64,000 bases of DNA from Streptomyces globisporus (GCA_014649555.1 BMTG01000002.1:558001-622000); one strand, 5' to 3'. Counted from the stretch's first letter, positions 8,685 to 17,025 are shown. The notes: generated by a model not told the origin, from the sequence alone. Numbers and translations are program-made.

Positions 8685-9728
8685 ATGCGCTGGGACAATT
8701 TGGTCGAGAACGGTTCGACGACCGGGAACAGCGCGCTCTTCGCCGCGGACGCGGTGACCACGCGCACGTTCGACACCCCGGAGTTCCGGGGCATCACGTT
8801 CCACGAGATCCGGGCCCGTTCGATCCTGAACCGGGTGCCCGGGGCCTCGCGGATGCCGTTCGAATGGACGGTGAACCCGTACCGGGGCTGCTCGCACGCC
8901 TGTGTGTACTGCTTCGCCCGCAAGACCCACAGCTATCTGGACCTGGACACCGGGATCGGCTTCGACTCCCAGATCGTCGTCAAGGTCAACGCCGCCGAGC
9001 TGCTCCAGCGGGAGCTGGCCTCCCGGCACTGGCGGGGCGAACACATCGCCATGGGCACGAACGTGGACTGCTACCAGCGGGCGGAGGGCCGGTACCGGCT
9101 CATGCCGGGCATCATCACCGCCCTGCGCGACCGGGCCAACCCGTTCTCCATCCTGACCAAGGGCACGCTCATCCTGCGGGACCTGGAGCTGCTGCGGCAG
9201 GCCGCCGAGGTCACCGAGATCGGCGTCTCGGTCTCCGTGGGCTTCACCGACCGGGAGCTGTGGCGGACGGTCGAGCCGGGCACCCCCTCCCCCGGCCGCC
9301 GCCTCGACGCCGTCCACACGCTGACGCAGGCCGGGATCGGCTGCTCGGTCCTGATGGCGCCCGTCATCCCCTTCCTCGGCGACAGCCCGGAGCAGCTGCG
9401 CGCCACGGTCTCCGCGATCGCGGCGGCCGGGGCCGTCTCGGTGACCCCGCTCGTCCTGCATCTGCGCCCCGGCGCCCGCGAGTGGTACCTGCGCTGGCTG
9501 GGCCTGCACCACCCGCACCTGGTGGAGCGGTACGAGCGGATGTACGGGGACGGGGCGTACGCCCCCACCTGGTACCAGCGCCGGATCACCCGTCAGGTGC
9601 ACGAGCTGGCGGACGAGTTCGGGATCGGCCCGGCGCACCGGGGCGAGGCCCGCCGGATCACCCCGGCGGCCCCACCCGCCCCGGCCGCCGCACCGGAGCC
9701 CGGCCCGACCCAGCTGACCCTGCTCTGA
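8685..9728 (+). CDS. Radical SAM protein of the Rv2578c / SplB-like family
   Basis: A 347-residue radical SAM protein. The [4Fe-4S] motif is CSHACVYC (C-x3-C-x2-C) near residue 65, inside NPYRGCSHACVYCFARKTH. This is the signature of the Rv2578c group, related to spore-photoproduct lyase. The TIM-barrel part includes MGTNVDCYQRAE and FSILTKGTLILRDLELL. The ATG at 8685 has GAGGAGG six bases upstream. An in-frame ATG at 8646 would lie inside the SOS box and is rejected. The SOS-box context supports a DNA-damage-linked role; the reaction is not established. Confidence 0.85.
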   Translation: MRWDNLVENGSTTGNSALFAADAVTTRTFDTPEFRGITFHEIRARSILNRVPGASRMPFEWTVNPYRGCSHACVYCFARKTHSYLDLDTGIGFDSQIVVKVNAAELLQRELASRHWRGEHIAMGTNVDCYQRAEGRYRLMPGIITALRDRANPFSILTKGTLILRDLELLRQAAEVTEIGVSVSVGFTDRELWRTVEPGTPSPGRRLDAVHTLTQAGIGCSVLMAPVIPFLGDSPEQLRATVSAIAAAGAVSVTPLVLHLRPGAREWYLRWLGLHHPHLVERYERMYGDGAYAPTWYQRRITRQVHELADEFGIGPAHRGEARRITPAAPPAPAAAPEPGPTQLTLL

Positions 9729-9841
9729 AGGCCACCGGTCGGGCCTGAGGGGCCCGGAGATCACCGGTGGGGCGGAGGGGCCCGGAGGTCACCGGCGGGA
9801 CTCGTGGGGCCTGAAGGTCACCGGCGGGACTCGTGGGGCCG
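9727..9841 (+). repeat. Four tandem 28-29 bp imperfect repeats
   Basis: Starting inside the radical SAM stop codon there are four head-to-tail copies at 9727-9755, 9756-9783, 9784-9812 and 9813-9841. Each begins GRAGRYCACCGG and ends GGGGCC(C/T/G). The last two copies are almost identical (25 consecutive identical bases). They occupy half of the gap before the next gene; no coding or CRISPR character. Confidence 0.75.
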
Positions 9842-9958
9842 ATGGCGTGACCGTACGGGTCGACTCCGCGCGGAACGGGCCCTTCCGCGGGGGAATTCGG
9901 GGAGCATGCGGCGGGGACCGGTGATCCGGCGCCGCGTCCCGCCACTCCGGGAGGCCCC

Positions 9959-11545
9959 ATGACGAAACGTGCAGGAATTCTGGTCGCCGTCGGCGCGACC
10001 GTCGCCGGTCTGCTGACCGCCGCGCCCGGTCCGGCCGCCGCCACCTCGGTGAGCACACCGCCCGCCCCGAAGCTGAAGTGGACCGACTGTCCGACCGAGA
10101 GCTACCCGACGCTCCAGTGCGCGAAGGTCCGCGCCCCGCTGGACCACCGCCGCCCGTCGGGCCGTCAGGTCACGCTCGCCCTGTCCCGCGTCCCCCACAC
10201 CGCGAAGACCTTCCAGGGCCCGCTGCTGGTCAACCCGGGCGGCCCGGGCGGCAGCGGTCTGTCGATGGCCGGGTTCGTGGCGTCCTCGCTGCCGAAGAAG
10301 GTGGCCGCGCAGTACGACGTGATCGGCTTCGACCCGCGCGGCGTCGGCAAGAGCACGCCCGCCCTGAACTGCCTGCCCGGACACTTCGATCCGGTGCGCC
10401 CGGACTCGGTGCCGACGTCCTACCGCGCGGAGCGGATCAACCGCGACCGGGCCGAGTCCTTCGCCCGGGCCTGCGGCGAGAAGCACGGCGACGTGCTGCC
10501 GTACATGGACACGGTCAGCGCGGCCAAGGACCTCGATGTGATCCGCCGGGCGCTGGGCTCGCGACAGCTCAACTACTTCGGCTACTCCTACGGCACCTAC
10601 CTCGGCGCGGTCTACGCCAAGCTGTACCCGGAGCGCGTGCGCCGGCTGGTGCTGGACTCGGTCGTCGACCCGGACGACGTCTGGTACGAGGGCAACCTCG
10701 GCCAGGACTACGCGTTCGACGATCGCCACAGGGCCTTCGCCGCCTGGGTCGCGAAGAACGACGCCACGTACGGCCTGGGCACCGACCCCGCACGGGTCGA
10801 GGCCGCCTGGTATCGGATGCGGGCGGACGTCGCCCGCAAGCCCGCGGGCGGCACGGTCGGCGCGAGCGAACTGGAGGACACCTTCCTGCCCGGCGGGTAC
10901 TACAACGGCTACTGGCCCTACCTCGCCGAGGCGTTCGCCGCGTACGTGAAGGACCGGGACGCCGAGGCGCTGGTCGAGGTGTACGAGAACTTCGGCGCGG
11001 TCGACGCGAGCGGCGACAACGGCTACTCGGTCTACACGGCCGTCCAGTGCCGGGACGCCGGCTGGCCCGAGCACTGGAGCACCTGGCGCAACGACAGCCG
11101 CCGGATCCACAAGAAGGCGCCGTTCATGACCTGGAACAACACCTGGTACAACGCGCCGTGCGCGACCTGGCCGGTGCCTCCGCTGCGGCCCCTCCCGGTG
11201 AACAACCGGCAGCTGCCCCCGGCGCTGATCCTCCAGGCCACCGACGACGCGGCGACCCCGTACGGCGGCGCGGTCAGCATGCACCGCAAGCTCAAGGGCT
11301 CCAGCCTCGTCGTGGAGGAGGGCGGCGGGAACCACGGCATCACGCTGAGCGGCAACGACTGCCTGGACAAGCATCTGACGGCCTATCTGACCGACGGCAC
11401 GGTGCCGCGCGGCCGGGGCGAGGCGGACGCGGTCTGCGCCGCCCTGCCGGAGCCGAAGCCGCTGCCCGCCGAGAAGGCGGCGGCCCAGTCGGTGGACAAC
11501 AGCAAGGGCAGCCGTCTGCACGGCCTGCTGGGCTTCCGCCGCTGA
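9959..11545 (+). CDS. Secreted tripeptidyl aminopeptidase-like alpha/beta hydrolase
   Basis: A 528-residue protein with a signal peptide (KR, hydrophobic core, APGPAAATS cleavage region). It has the S33/TAP C-terminal-domain architecture of Streptomyces tripeptidyl aminopeptidases: the oxyanion stretch NPGGPGGSG, FDPRGVGKS, and nucleophile elbow GYSYG with Ser210. The acid is likely in LQATDDAATP, and the His in GNHGITL. It should remove peptides from substrate N-termini outside the cell. The ATG at 9959 follows GGGAGG. It stands alone between the repeats and a GNAT gene. Confidence 0.85.
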   Translation: MTKRAGILVAVGATVAGLLTAAPGPAAATSVSTPPAPKLKWTDCPTESYPTLQCAKVRAPLDHRRPSGRQVTLALSRVPHTAKTFQGPLLVNPGGPGGSGLSMAGFVASSLPKKVAAQYDVIGFDPRGVGKSTPALNCLPGHFDPVRPDSVPTSYRAERINRDRAESFARACGEKHGDVLPYMDTVSAAKDLDVIRRALGSRQLNYFGYSYGTYLGAVYAKLYPERVRRLVLDSVVDPDDVWYEGNLGQDYAFDDRHRAFAAWVAKNDATYGLGTDPARVEAAWYRMRADVARKPAGGTVGASELEDTFLPGGYYNGYWPYLAEAFAAYVKDRDAEALVEVYENFGAVDASGDNGYSVYTAVQCRDAGWPEHWSTWRNDSRRIHKKAPFMTWNNTWYNAPCATWPVPPLRPLPVNNRQLPPALILQATDDAATPYGGAVSMHRKLKGSSLVVEEGGGNHGITLSGNDCLDKHLTAYLTDGTVPRGRGEADAVCAALPEPKPLPAEKAAAQSVDNSKGSRLHGLLGFRR

Positions 11546-11606
11546 GCGGGGAAACCACCGGGAAACCCCGGGCGGGATGCGCGGGAGTGGGCGAGGACGG
11601 CCCGGC

Positions 11607-12194
11607 ATGAGGCCCTCCACCACTCCCCCGCACCCGCCCGGCATCACGATCCGCGACATGCGGTTGCAGGACTGCGAGGCGGTCGCCACGATCCGGGTGC
11701 GCGGCTGGCAGCACGCCTACCGGGGCCTGCTGCCGCAGCCGTATCTGGACCGGATGGACATCGCCGAGGAGACCGGGCAGCGGCGCAGGTATTTCGAGGA
11801 ACGCGGCGAGGCCGTGAACGTGGTCGCCGAACGTCCCGACGGGACGGTCACCGGCTGGGCCTGCGTCGGCCCGCACCGCGCCGAGGACCACGGGCTCCCG
11901 GGCTGCGAGCTGTACGCGATCTACGTCCTGCCCGAGCACATCGGGACCGGGACCGGGCGCGCCCTGCTGGCCGAGCTGACGGACCGGGCCACCGACGCGG
12001 GTCACGCGGACATGGCGCTGTGGGTGCTCCGGGACAACGGCCCGGCGCGCCGGTTCTACGAGCGGGCCGGGTTCCGGCCGGACGGTGGTGAGGACACGTT
12101 CCTGGCGGGCGGGACCCTGGTGACCGAGGTGCGCTACGTCCGCCCGCTCGCTCCCCCGGACGTCCGCCCGCTCACTCCCCCGGCAGCCGGCTGA
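11607..12194 (+). CDS. GNAT-family N-acetyltransferase
   Basis: A 195-residue acetyltransferase. ITIRDMRLQDCEAVATIRVRGWQHAY starts the fold; ELYAIYVLPEHIGTGTGRALL holds beta-4 and the acetyl-CoA pyrophosphate loop (Q/R-x-x-G-x-G/A in a variant form, HIGTGTG); NGPARRFYERAGF is motif B. Substrate unknown. I chose the ATG at 11607; an ATG at 11577 is also in frame. Its last 23 bases overlap the convergent HEAT-repeat gene. Confidence 0.82.
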   Translation: MRPSTTPPHPPGITIRDMRLQDCEAVATIRVRGWQHAYRGLLPQPYLDRMDIAEETGQRRRYFEERGEAVNVVAERPDGTVTGWACVGPHRAEDHGLPGCELYAIYVLPEHIGTGTGRALLAELTDRATDAGHADMALWVLRDNGPARRFYERAGFRPDGGEDTFLAGGTLVTEVRYVRPLAPPDVRPLTPPAAG

Positions 12195-12756
12195 GCGCCG
12201 CCGCGGCGGCCGCGGCCAGTCGCGGGTGCGGGAGGGCCGCCGTGAGGACCGGTCGGGCCTGTTCGTCGGCGAGCCGGCCAAGGCCCTCGACGCAGGCCAG
12301 GGCGACGCGCCAGTGGGGCTCACCCGGGGCCAGCAGGCGTTGCAGGGTGGCGACCAGGGCGGGCACCGACTCGGGGGCCCGCAGGTCGGTCAGCAGGCGC
12401 ACCGGGTGCAGGGCGTAGGCGGTGCGCAGGGCGTTGGTGGCGAGCGCGGCGGCGGCCCGGGGCGTGCGGGGGTCGTCCAGGCGTGCGAGGGCGTGGGCGG
12501 CGGAGACGCAGCGTTCGGGGTCGCGGTGGTTGAGCAGGAGCACCAGCGCTTCGAAGGCCCGCCGGTCGCCCGCGCAGCCGAGCCGGAAGGCGGCCATCTC
12601 CCGGGCCCACAGCGGCTGGTGCGGCTCCACCAGGACCCGGGCCAGCTCCTCGGGGTCCTCGGCGGCGACGAGCCGGGCGTACCGCGGCGATCCGGCCGCC
12701 TCGGGCTCCAGCCGGTCCATGAGCGAACGGAACTCCTCGTCCATGACGTCATCCAT
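12172..12756 (-). CDS. HEAT-repeat (PBS-lyase-like) domain protein
   Basis: A 194-residue all-helical protein. Short helical hairpins recur: REMAAFRLGCAGD, CVSAAHALARLDDP, VALACVEGLGRLAD and LAAAAAAALSRLPG. This fits HEAT/armadillo-type scaffolds used for protein binding. The ATG at 12756 is followed by an acidic stretch; there is a second ATG four codons later. It overlaps the GNAT gene tail-to-tail. No enzymatic residues are visible. Confidence 0.7.
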   Translation of the reverse strand: MDDVMDEEFRSLMDRLEPEAAGSPRYARLVAAEDPEELARVLVEPHQPLWAREMAAFRLGCAGDRRAFEALVLLLNHRDPERCVSAAHALARLDDPRTPRAAAALATNALRTAYALHPVRLLTDLRAPESVPALVATLQRLLAPGEPHWRVALACVEGLGRLADEQARPVLTAALPHPRLAAAAAAALSRLPGE

Positions 12757-12861
12757 GACGCTCAGCGTATCGACGGACACACTCCGTACGGGGCGGGACG
12801 GCCGAGCCCATGTGGCCCAGGGCACACGAACCCAGGGGTGGCGCGCTCGTTACCCGCCGGT

Positions 12862-12927
12862 TAATCTCATCTGAGCGGGGCACACTCCCCGCAGGCTCCG
12901 GTGGCCTGGTGACGCAGCCACCCGGAG
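12862..12927 (+). promoter_or_regulatory. Putative promoter and double hairpin leader of the 3-hydroxyacyl-CoA dehydrogenase gene
   Basis: The 360 bp gap 12757-13116 holds a -10-like TAATCT at 12862-12867 with no clear -35. Downstream are two hairpins: GCGGGG/CCCCGC (12875-12892) and CTCCGGTGGC with a one-base-bulged partner (12896-12927). They would lie in a leader of about 240 nt. The promoter call is tentative; I see no gene in the gap. Confidence 0.35.
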
Positions 12928-13116
12928 TGCTTGTCGGTTCGGCTTTACGTGCGACGCGGCTCCGGGACAGAGTCCGTCACCCCTCACGGCCGGGCGCGCG
13001 CTCTTCGCGCCTCGGCCCCGTGCTCCACGACACGCAGCTTCCGTACGCCGCGCGCCGCTCCCTCATCGCCGCGCGCGCTGTGCTCCCACAGTCGTCACTC
13101 ACCCTGGAGTCCCGTG

Positions 13117-14898
13117 ATGGACACCCCTCTCTCCACCATCGCCGTCGTCGGCCTCGGCACCATGGGCACCGGCATCGCCGAGGTCCTGGCCCTGGCGGGC
13201 CGTGAGGTCATCGGCATCGACATCAGCGAGGCGGCCGCCCTCGGGGCCGTCGCCTCCCTCGAAGCGTCCACCGCACGGGCCGTGGGCCGCGGGCGGATCA
13301 CCGAGGAGGAGCGGGCCGCCGCGCTCGCCCGGTTCCGTACCGCGGACACGCTCCAGGCCGCCGCCGATGCCGAGCTGGTCATCGAGGTGGTGCCGGAGTC
13401 GTACGAGATCAAGCAGCAGGTGTTCCGGGAGCTGGACGCGGTCGTCTCCCCCACCACGATCCTGGCCACCGGCACCAACGCCCTGTCGGTGACCCGGCTG
13501 GCCGCCGAGTCGCAGCGCCCCGAGCGCGTGCTAGGCCTGCACTTCTTCAACCCGGCGCCCGCGATGAAGCTGGTCGAGGTGGTCTCCTCGGTGCTGACCG
13601 CGCCGCCCGCCGTCGAGACCGTCACCGCGCTGGCCCGGGAGCTGGGCAAGGAACCCGTCGCGGTCGGCGACCGGCCGGGGTTCGTCGCGGACGGGCTGCT
13701 CTTCGGCTACCTCAACCAGGCCGCCGCGATGTACGAGGCGAACTACGCCTCCCGCGAGGACATCGACGCCGCGATGAAGCTGGGCTGCGGGCTGCCGATG
13801 GGCCCGCTGGCCCTGCTGGACCTGATCGGCATCGACACCGCGCGTACGGTTCTGGAGGCCATGTACGCCGAGTCCCACGACCGGCTGCACGCCCCGGCCC
13901 CGATCCTCGGGCAGCTCAGCAGCGCGGGCCTGACCGGCCGGAAGGCCGGGCGCGGCTTCTACACGTACGACGCCCCGGGCGGCCAGGACGTGGTGCCCGA
14001 CGCACTGACCCCGGCGGCCGGCGCCGAGGCGGGCGCGGGGCGCGCGGTGGCGTCGGTGGGCGTCGCGGGCTCCGGCACCATGGCGTCGGGGATCGCCGAG
14101 GTCTTCGCCAAGGCCGGTTACGGCGTGGTGCTGGCGGCCAGGACCCAGGAGAAGGCGGACCTCGCCAAGGGGCGGATCGCCACGTCCCTGGAGCGCTCGG
14201 TGTCCAAGGGGCGGCTGAGCGCCGAGGCCCGGGACGAGACCCTGGCGCGGATCACGGCGGCCGGTTCGCTCGACGCGTTCGCCGAGGTCGACCTCGCCGT
14301 CGAGGCGGTCGCCGAGGACCTGGAGATCAAGCAGCAGCTGTTCGCCGCCCTGGACAAGGTCTGCCGGCCCGGCGCGGTGCTCGCCACCACCACCTCCTCG
14401 CTGCCGGTCGTCGCGGTCGCCCGGGCGACCGCGCGCCCCGAGGACGTCATCGGGATGCACTTCTTCAACCCGGCCCCCGCGATGAAGCTGGTCGAGGTGG
14501 TCCGTACCGTCCTGACCGCCGACGATGTGCACGCCACGGTCCGCGCGGTCTGCGCGAAGATCCGCAAGCACCCGGTGGACTGCGGGGACCGGGCCGGGTT
14601 CATCGTGAACGCGCTGCTGTTCCCGTACCTCAACAACGCGATCAAGATGGTCGAGCAGCACTACGCCTCGCTGGACGACATCGACGCGGCGATGAAGCTG
14701 GGCGGCGGCTACCCGATGGGTCCGTTCGAACTGCTCGACGTGGTCGGCCTGGACGTCTCGCTGGCCATCGAGAAGGTGCTGCACAAGGAGTTCCGCGACC
14801 CGGGCCTGGCGCCCGCGCCGCTGCTGGAGCACCTGGTCGCCGCGGGCTGCCTCGGTCGCAAGACGGGGCGCGGCTTCCGCGAATATGCCCGTCGCTGA
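13117..14898 (+). CDS. Tandem-duplicated 3-hydroxyacyl-CoA (3-hydroxybutyryl-CoA) dehydrogenase
   Basis: A 593-residue protein made of two complete dehydrogenase units of about 285 residues. Each has an NAD-binding domain (VVGLGTMGTGIAEV near the start; VAGSGTMASGIAEV near residue 310) and a C-terminal 3HCDH dimerisation domain. HFFNPAPAMKLVEVV occurs in both halves and carries the catalytic His; GRKAGRGFY and GRKTGRGF close the halves. It interconverts acetoacetyl-CoA and 3-hydroxybutyryl-CoA, the entry to crotonyl-CoA, fitting the downstream ethylmalonyl-CoA genes. The second half has Ala at the last Gly of the GxGxxG motif. The ATG at 13117 has GGAG upstream. Confidence 0.88.
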   Translation: MDTPLSTIAVVGLGTMGTGIAEVLALAGREVIGIDISEAAALGAVASLEASTARAVGRGRITEEERAAALARFRTADTLQAAADAELVIEVVPESYEIKQQVFRELDAVVSPTTILATGTNALSVTRLAAESQRPERVLGLHFFNPAPAMKLVEVVSSVLTAPPAVETVTALARELGKEPVAVGDRPGFVADGLLFGYLNQAAAMYEANYASREDIDAAMKLGCGLPMGPLALLDLIGIDTARTVLEAMYAESHDRLHAPAPILGQLSSAGLTGRKAGRGFYTYDAPGGQDVVPDALTPAAGAEAGAGRAVASVGVAGSGTMASGIAEVFAKAGYGVVLAARTQEKADLAKGRIATSLERSVSKGRLSAEARDETLARITAAGSLDAFAEVDLAVEAVAEDLEIKQQLFAALDKVCRPGAVLATTTSSLPVVAVARATARPEDVIGMHFFNPAPAMKLVEVVRTVLTADDVHATVRAVCAKIRKHPVDCGDRAGFIVNALLFPYLNNAIKMVEQHYASLDDIDAAMKLGGGYPMGPFELLDVVGLDVSLAIEKVLHKEFRDPGLAPAPLLEHLVAAGCLGRKTGRGFREYARR

Positions 14899-14989
14899 GC
14901 CGGGAGCCGGGTGGGGCGGGCTGCTGGGACCCTCCGGCGGCCCGCCCCCGCAGGCGCGCTCTCCTGCACCGATGCGTTACGTTCATGCC

Positions 14990-15805
14990 ATGTCCCAGCC
15001 CGCCAAGTCACCCCGTGCCACCGCCGCGACCGACGCCCCGGAGACCACCGCGGGAACGCGCGCGGCCGCCCAACGGCTCAAGATGCGCCGCGAACTGGCC
15101 GCCGCCGCGATGGAGCTCTTCGCCACGAAGGGCTACGAGGCGACGACCGTCGACGAGATCGCGGGCGCCGCGGGCGTGGCCCGCCGGACCTTCTTCCGCC
15201 ACTTCCGCTCCAAGGAAGAGGCCATCTTCCCGGACCACGACGACACCCTCGTCAGGGCCGAGGCCGTCCTGAACGCCGCCCCCGCGCACGAGCACCCGCT
15301 CGACACCGTCTGCCGCGGCATCAAGGAAGTCATGAAGATGTACGCGGCCAAGCCCGCCGTCTCCGTGGCCCGTTACAAACTGACCCGCGAGGTGCCCACC
15401 CTGAGGGAGGCCGAGATCGCGTCGGTGGCCCGCTACGAGCGGCTGTTCACCCGCTATCTCCTGGGCCACTTCGACGAGCGCGACCACCATGTGGGCAACG
15501 ACGACCCGCTGCTCGCGGAGGTCGCCGCGTCCGCGGTCGTCACCGCGCACAACCATGTGCTGCGCCGCTGGCTGCGGGCGGGCGGCCAGGGCGATGTGGA
15601 GGCCCAGCTCGACCGGGCCTTCGCCATCGTGCGTGACACCTTCGGCACGGGCATCGGGGCCGGCCGGACCGCCCAGGCCGAGCCCGAGCGCGACCCGGCG
15701 GCTTCGGTGACCACGGACGGCGAGGTGCTCGTCGCGGTGGCGCGTACGGACGCCCCGCTGGACGAGGTCATGCGGACGATCCAGCAGGCCCTCAAGGACC
15801 GCTGA
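14990..15805 (+). CDS. TetR-family regulator beside the ethylmalonyl-CoA pathway genes
   Basis: A 271-residue TetR regulator. Residues ~30-75 are the DNA-binding domain: AAMELFATKGYEATTVDEIAGAAGVARRTFFRHFRSKEEA. The C-terminal ligand-binding domain is helical and unassigned. I chose the ATG at 14990, with another in frame at 14972. A TACGTT -10-like hexamer at 14978-14983 ends only 6 bp before the ATG, so the mRNA may be leaderless. Position between the 3-hydroxyacyl-CoA dehydrogenase and ccr makes it the candidate regulator of the pathway (inference). Confidence 0.85.
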   Translation: MSQPAKSPRATAATDAPETTAGTRAAAQRLKMRRELAAAAMELFATKGYEATTVDEIAGAAGVARRTFFRHFRSKEEAIFPDHDDTLVRAEAVLNAAPAHEHPLDTVCRGIKEVMKMYAAKPAVSVARYKLTREVPTLREAEIASVARYERLFTRYLLGHFDERDHHVGNDDPLLAEVAASAVVTAHNHVLRRWLRAGGQGDVEAQLDRAFAIVRDTFGTGIGAGRTAQAEPERDPAASVTTDGEVLVAVARTDAPLDEVMRTIQQALKDR

Positions 15806-15813
15806 GACCGGAC

Positions 15814-15879
15814 GCGGAACCCGCGGGACACGGGCCGTAAACCGTTCGCGGCCGCCACGGTCCCGTGGTGGGGTTCCGC
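15814..15879 (+). promoter_or_regulatory. Large stem-loop abutting the start codon of a GNAT gene
   Basis: GCGGAACCC (15814-15822) pairs with GGGTTCCGC (15871-15879). Inside, CGGGAC (15824-15829) pairs with GTCCCG (15860-15865), and GGCCG (15833-15837) with CGGCC (15849-15853). The stem ends two bases before the ATG at 15881. It could end TetR transcription, or hide the GNAT ribosome binding region, since no unpaired Shine-Dalgarno is seen. Confidence 0.5.
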
Positions 15880-15880
15880 C

Positions 15881-16672
15881 ATGCGAACCGACGACGTACG
15901 CGCCCTGTACGACCGCACGATGCGCGAGCACGCCCGTCCCGACGGCCCCGGTGTCCGGGTCGAGCGGGACGGGCCCCTCGTGCGCCAGGTGGGCGGCCCC
16001 GACGACTGGAACGGGGTCGTCTGGTCGTCCCCGGACCTGGACGCGGAGGGGGCCGACGCGGCGATCGCGGCCCAGATCGGGCACTGTGCGGCGCTCGGCC
16101 TCCCGGAGTTCGAGTGGAAGCTGTACGCGCACGACCGGCCGGCCGACCTGGGCGACCGGCTGCGAGCCGCCGGGTTCGTCCCCGAGCCGCCGGAAACCCT
16201 GCTGGTGGCCCCGGCGGAGCTGCTGACCGGGCCGGTCGCCCTGCCCGACGGCGTCACGCTGCGTCCCGTGACGGACGCGGCGGGGGCGGAGCTGATGGCG
16301 CTGGCCCATGAGCGGGCGTTCGGGACGGACGGCACCCGGTTGCTGCACCAGGTCGTGAAGCGGCTCGCGGAGGCCCCCGAGGACGTCGTGGCGCTCGTCG
16401 CCCTGGCGGACGGGGAGCCGGTCAGCTCGGCCCGTACGGAGCTGTACCCGGGGACGGACTTCGCGGGGCTCTGGGGCGGCGGAACGGTCGCCGAATGGCG
16501 CGGCAAGGGCATCTACCGGGCCCTGGTGGCGTACCGGGCGCGGATCGCCGCCGAGCGCGGCCACCGCTACCTCCAGGTCGACGCGAGCGACATGTCGGCC
16601 CCGATCCTGGCCCGGCTCGGCTTCACGGCGCTCGGGACGACGACGCCGTATGTGTACCGCCGGGCCCGCTGA
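15881..16672 (+). CDS. GNAT-family N-acetyltransferase (two-domain)
   Basis: A 263-residue protein. The C-terminal ~140 residues form a GNAT domain: VTLRPVTDAAGAELMALAH, a catalytic-core strand TVAEWRGKGIYRALVAY (acetyl-CoA loop R-G-K-G) and MSAPILARLGFTALGTTTPYVYR. The N-terminal ~110 residues may be a degenerate GNAT-like half. Substrate unknown. No clear Shine-Dalgarno precedes the ATG, which is abutted by a strong stem-loop. It separates the TetR gene from ccr; a functional link is not proven. Confidence 0.78.
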   Translation: MRTDDVRALYDRTMREHARPDGPGVRVERDGPLVRQVGGPDDWNGVVWSSPDLDAEGADAAIAAQIGHCAALGLPEFEWKLYAHDRPADLGDRLRAAGFVPEPPETLLVAPAELLTGPVALPDGVTLRPVTDAAGAELMALAHERAFGTDGTRLLHQVVKRLAEAPEDVVALVALADGEPVSSARTELYPGTDFAGLWGGGTVAEWRGKGIYRALVAYRARIAAERGHRYLQVDASDMSAPILARLGFTALGTTTPYVYRRAR

Positions 16673-16736
16673 CCGCCTGCCAGCAGGACAGACCGTCTCG
16701 TAACGCCCATCGTGTTGCTCATGCGTGCCCACGAGA

Positions 16737-16799
16737 TGACAAGTGAGAGAAATTGTTGGCACTGGGTGCCTTGTCAGGTGTCACGGAGTGCCATACGTT
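16737..16799 (+). promoter_or_regulatory. ccr promoter with overlapping inverted repeats
   Basis: TTGTCA (16771-16776), a 17 bp spacer and TACGTT (16794-16799) make a good housekeeping-type promoter. Two dyads overlap it: GGCAC-TGG-GTGCC (16758-16770) directly upstream of the -35, and TGACAAG (16737-16743) facing CTTGTCA (16770-16776), which includes the -35. These are candidate operators, for example for the nearby TetR protein. Confidence 0.6.
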
Positions 16800-16800
16800 G

Positions 16801-16915
16801 AAGGTGTCCGGGCGGCCGGCGTGCTGCGAACTCACACGTACGCCGGCTGTCCCCGCAACCACCGTGCTGCGCGCCCGGACGCCTGCGTCACAGGCACCTT
16901 CTGCTCCACCGAGCA
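16801..16915 (+). ncRNA. Predicted multi-helix structured leader upstream of ccr
   Basis: By eye the 115 nt fold into nested helices. AAGGT (16801-16805)/ACCTT (16896-16900) closes a junction. It holds GTCCGGGCG (16806-16814)/CGCCCGGAC (16872-16880), stacked on GCCGGCGT (16815-16822)/ACGCCGGC (16840-16847), and GCCTG (16881-16885)/CAGGC (16891-16895). A further hairpin TGCTC/GAGCA follows at 16902-16915. The junctions have no unpaired bases. The promoter just upstream would start at about 16805-16807, which would cut off the first helix strand. No known riboswitch class is recognised. Confidence 0.4.
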
Positions 16916-17025
16916 AAGCCAGCTCCACCTGCCGAACCGACGGCAACACCTCCACACCGCACCGCTCCCCCTGCCAGCAGGGCCCTCAAGCGTTCCCTCG
17001 ACGCCGCATCACCGGAGGCAACACC

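Noticed and set aside
9727-9841. Tandem repeats as a CRISPR array
   Set aside because: The copies are directly adjacent with no spacers, imperfect, and there are no cas genes.
16801-17025. Cobalamin riboswitch upstream of ccr-meaA
   Set aside because: The B12-box and the conserved GCCACTG-type core of cobalamin riboswitches are not found; GCACTG at 16759 is outside the transcribed leader.
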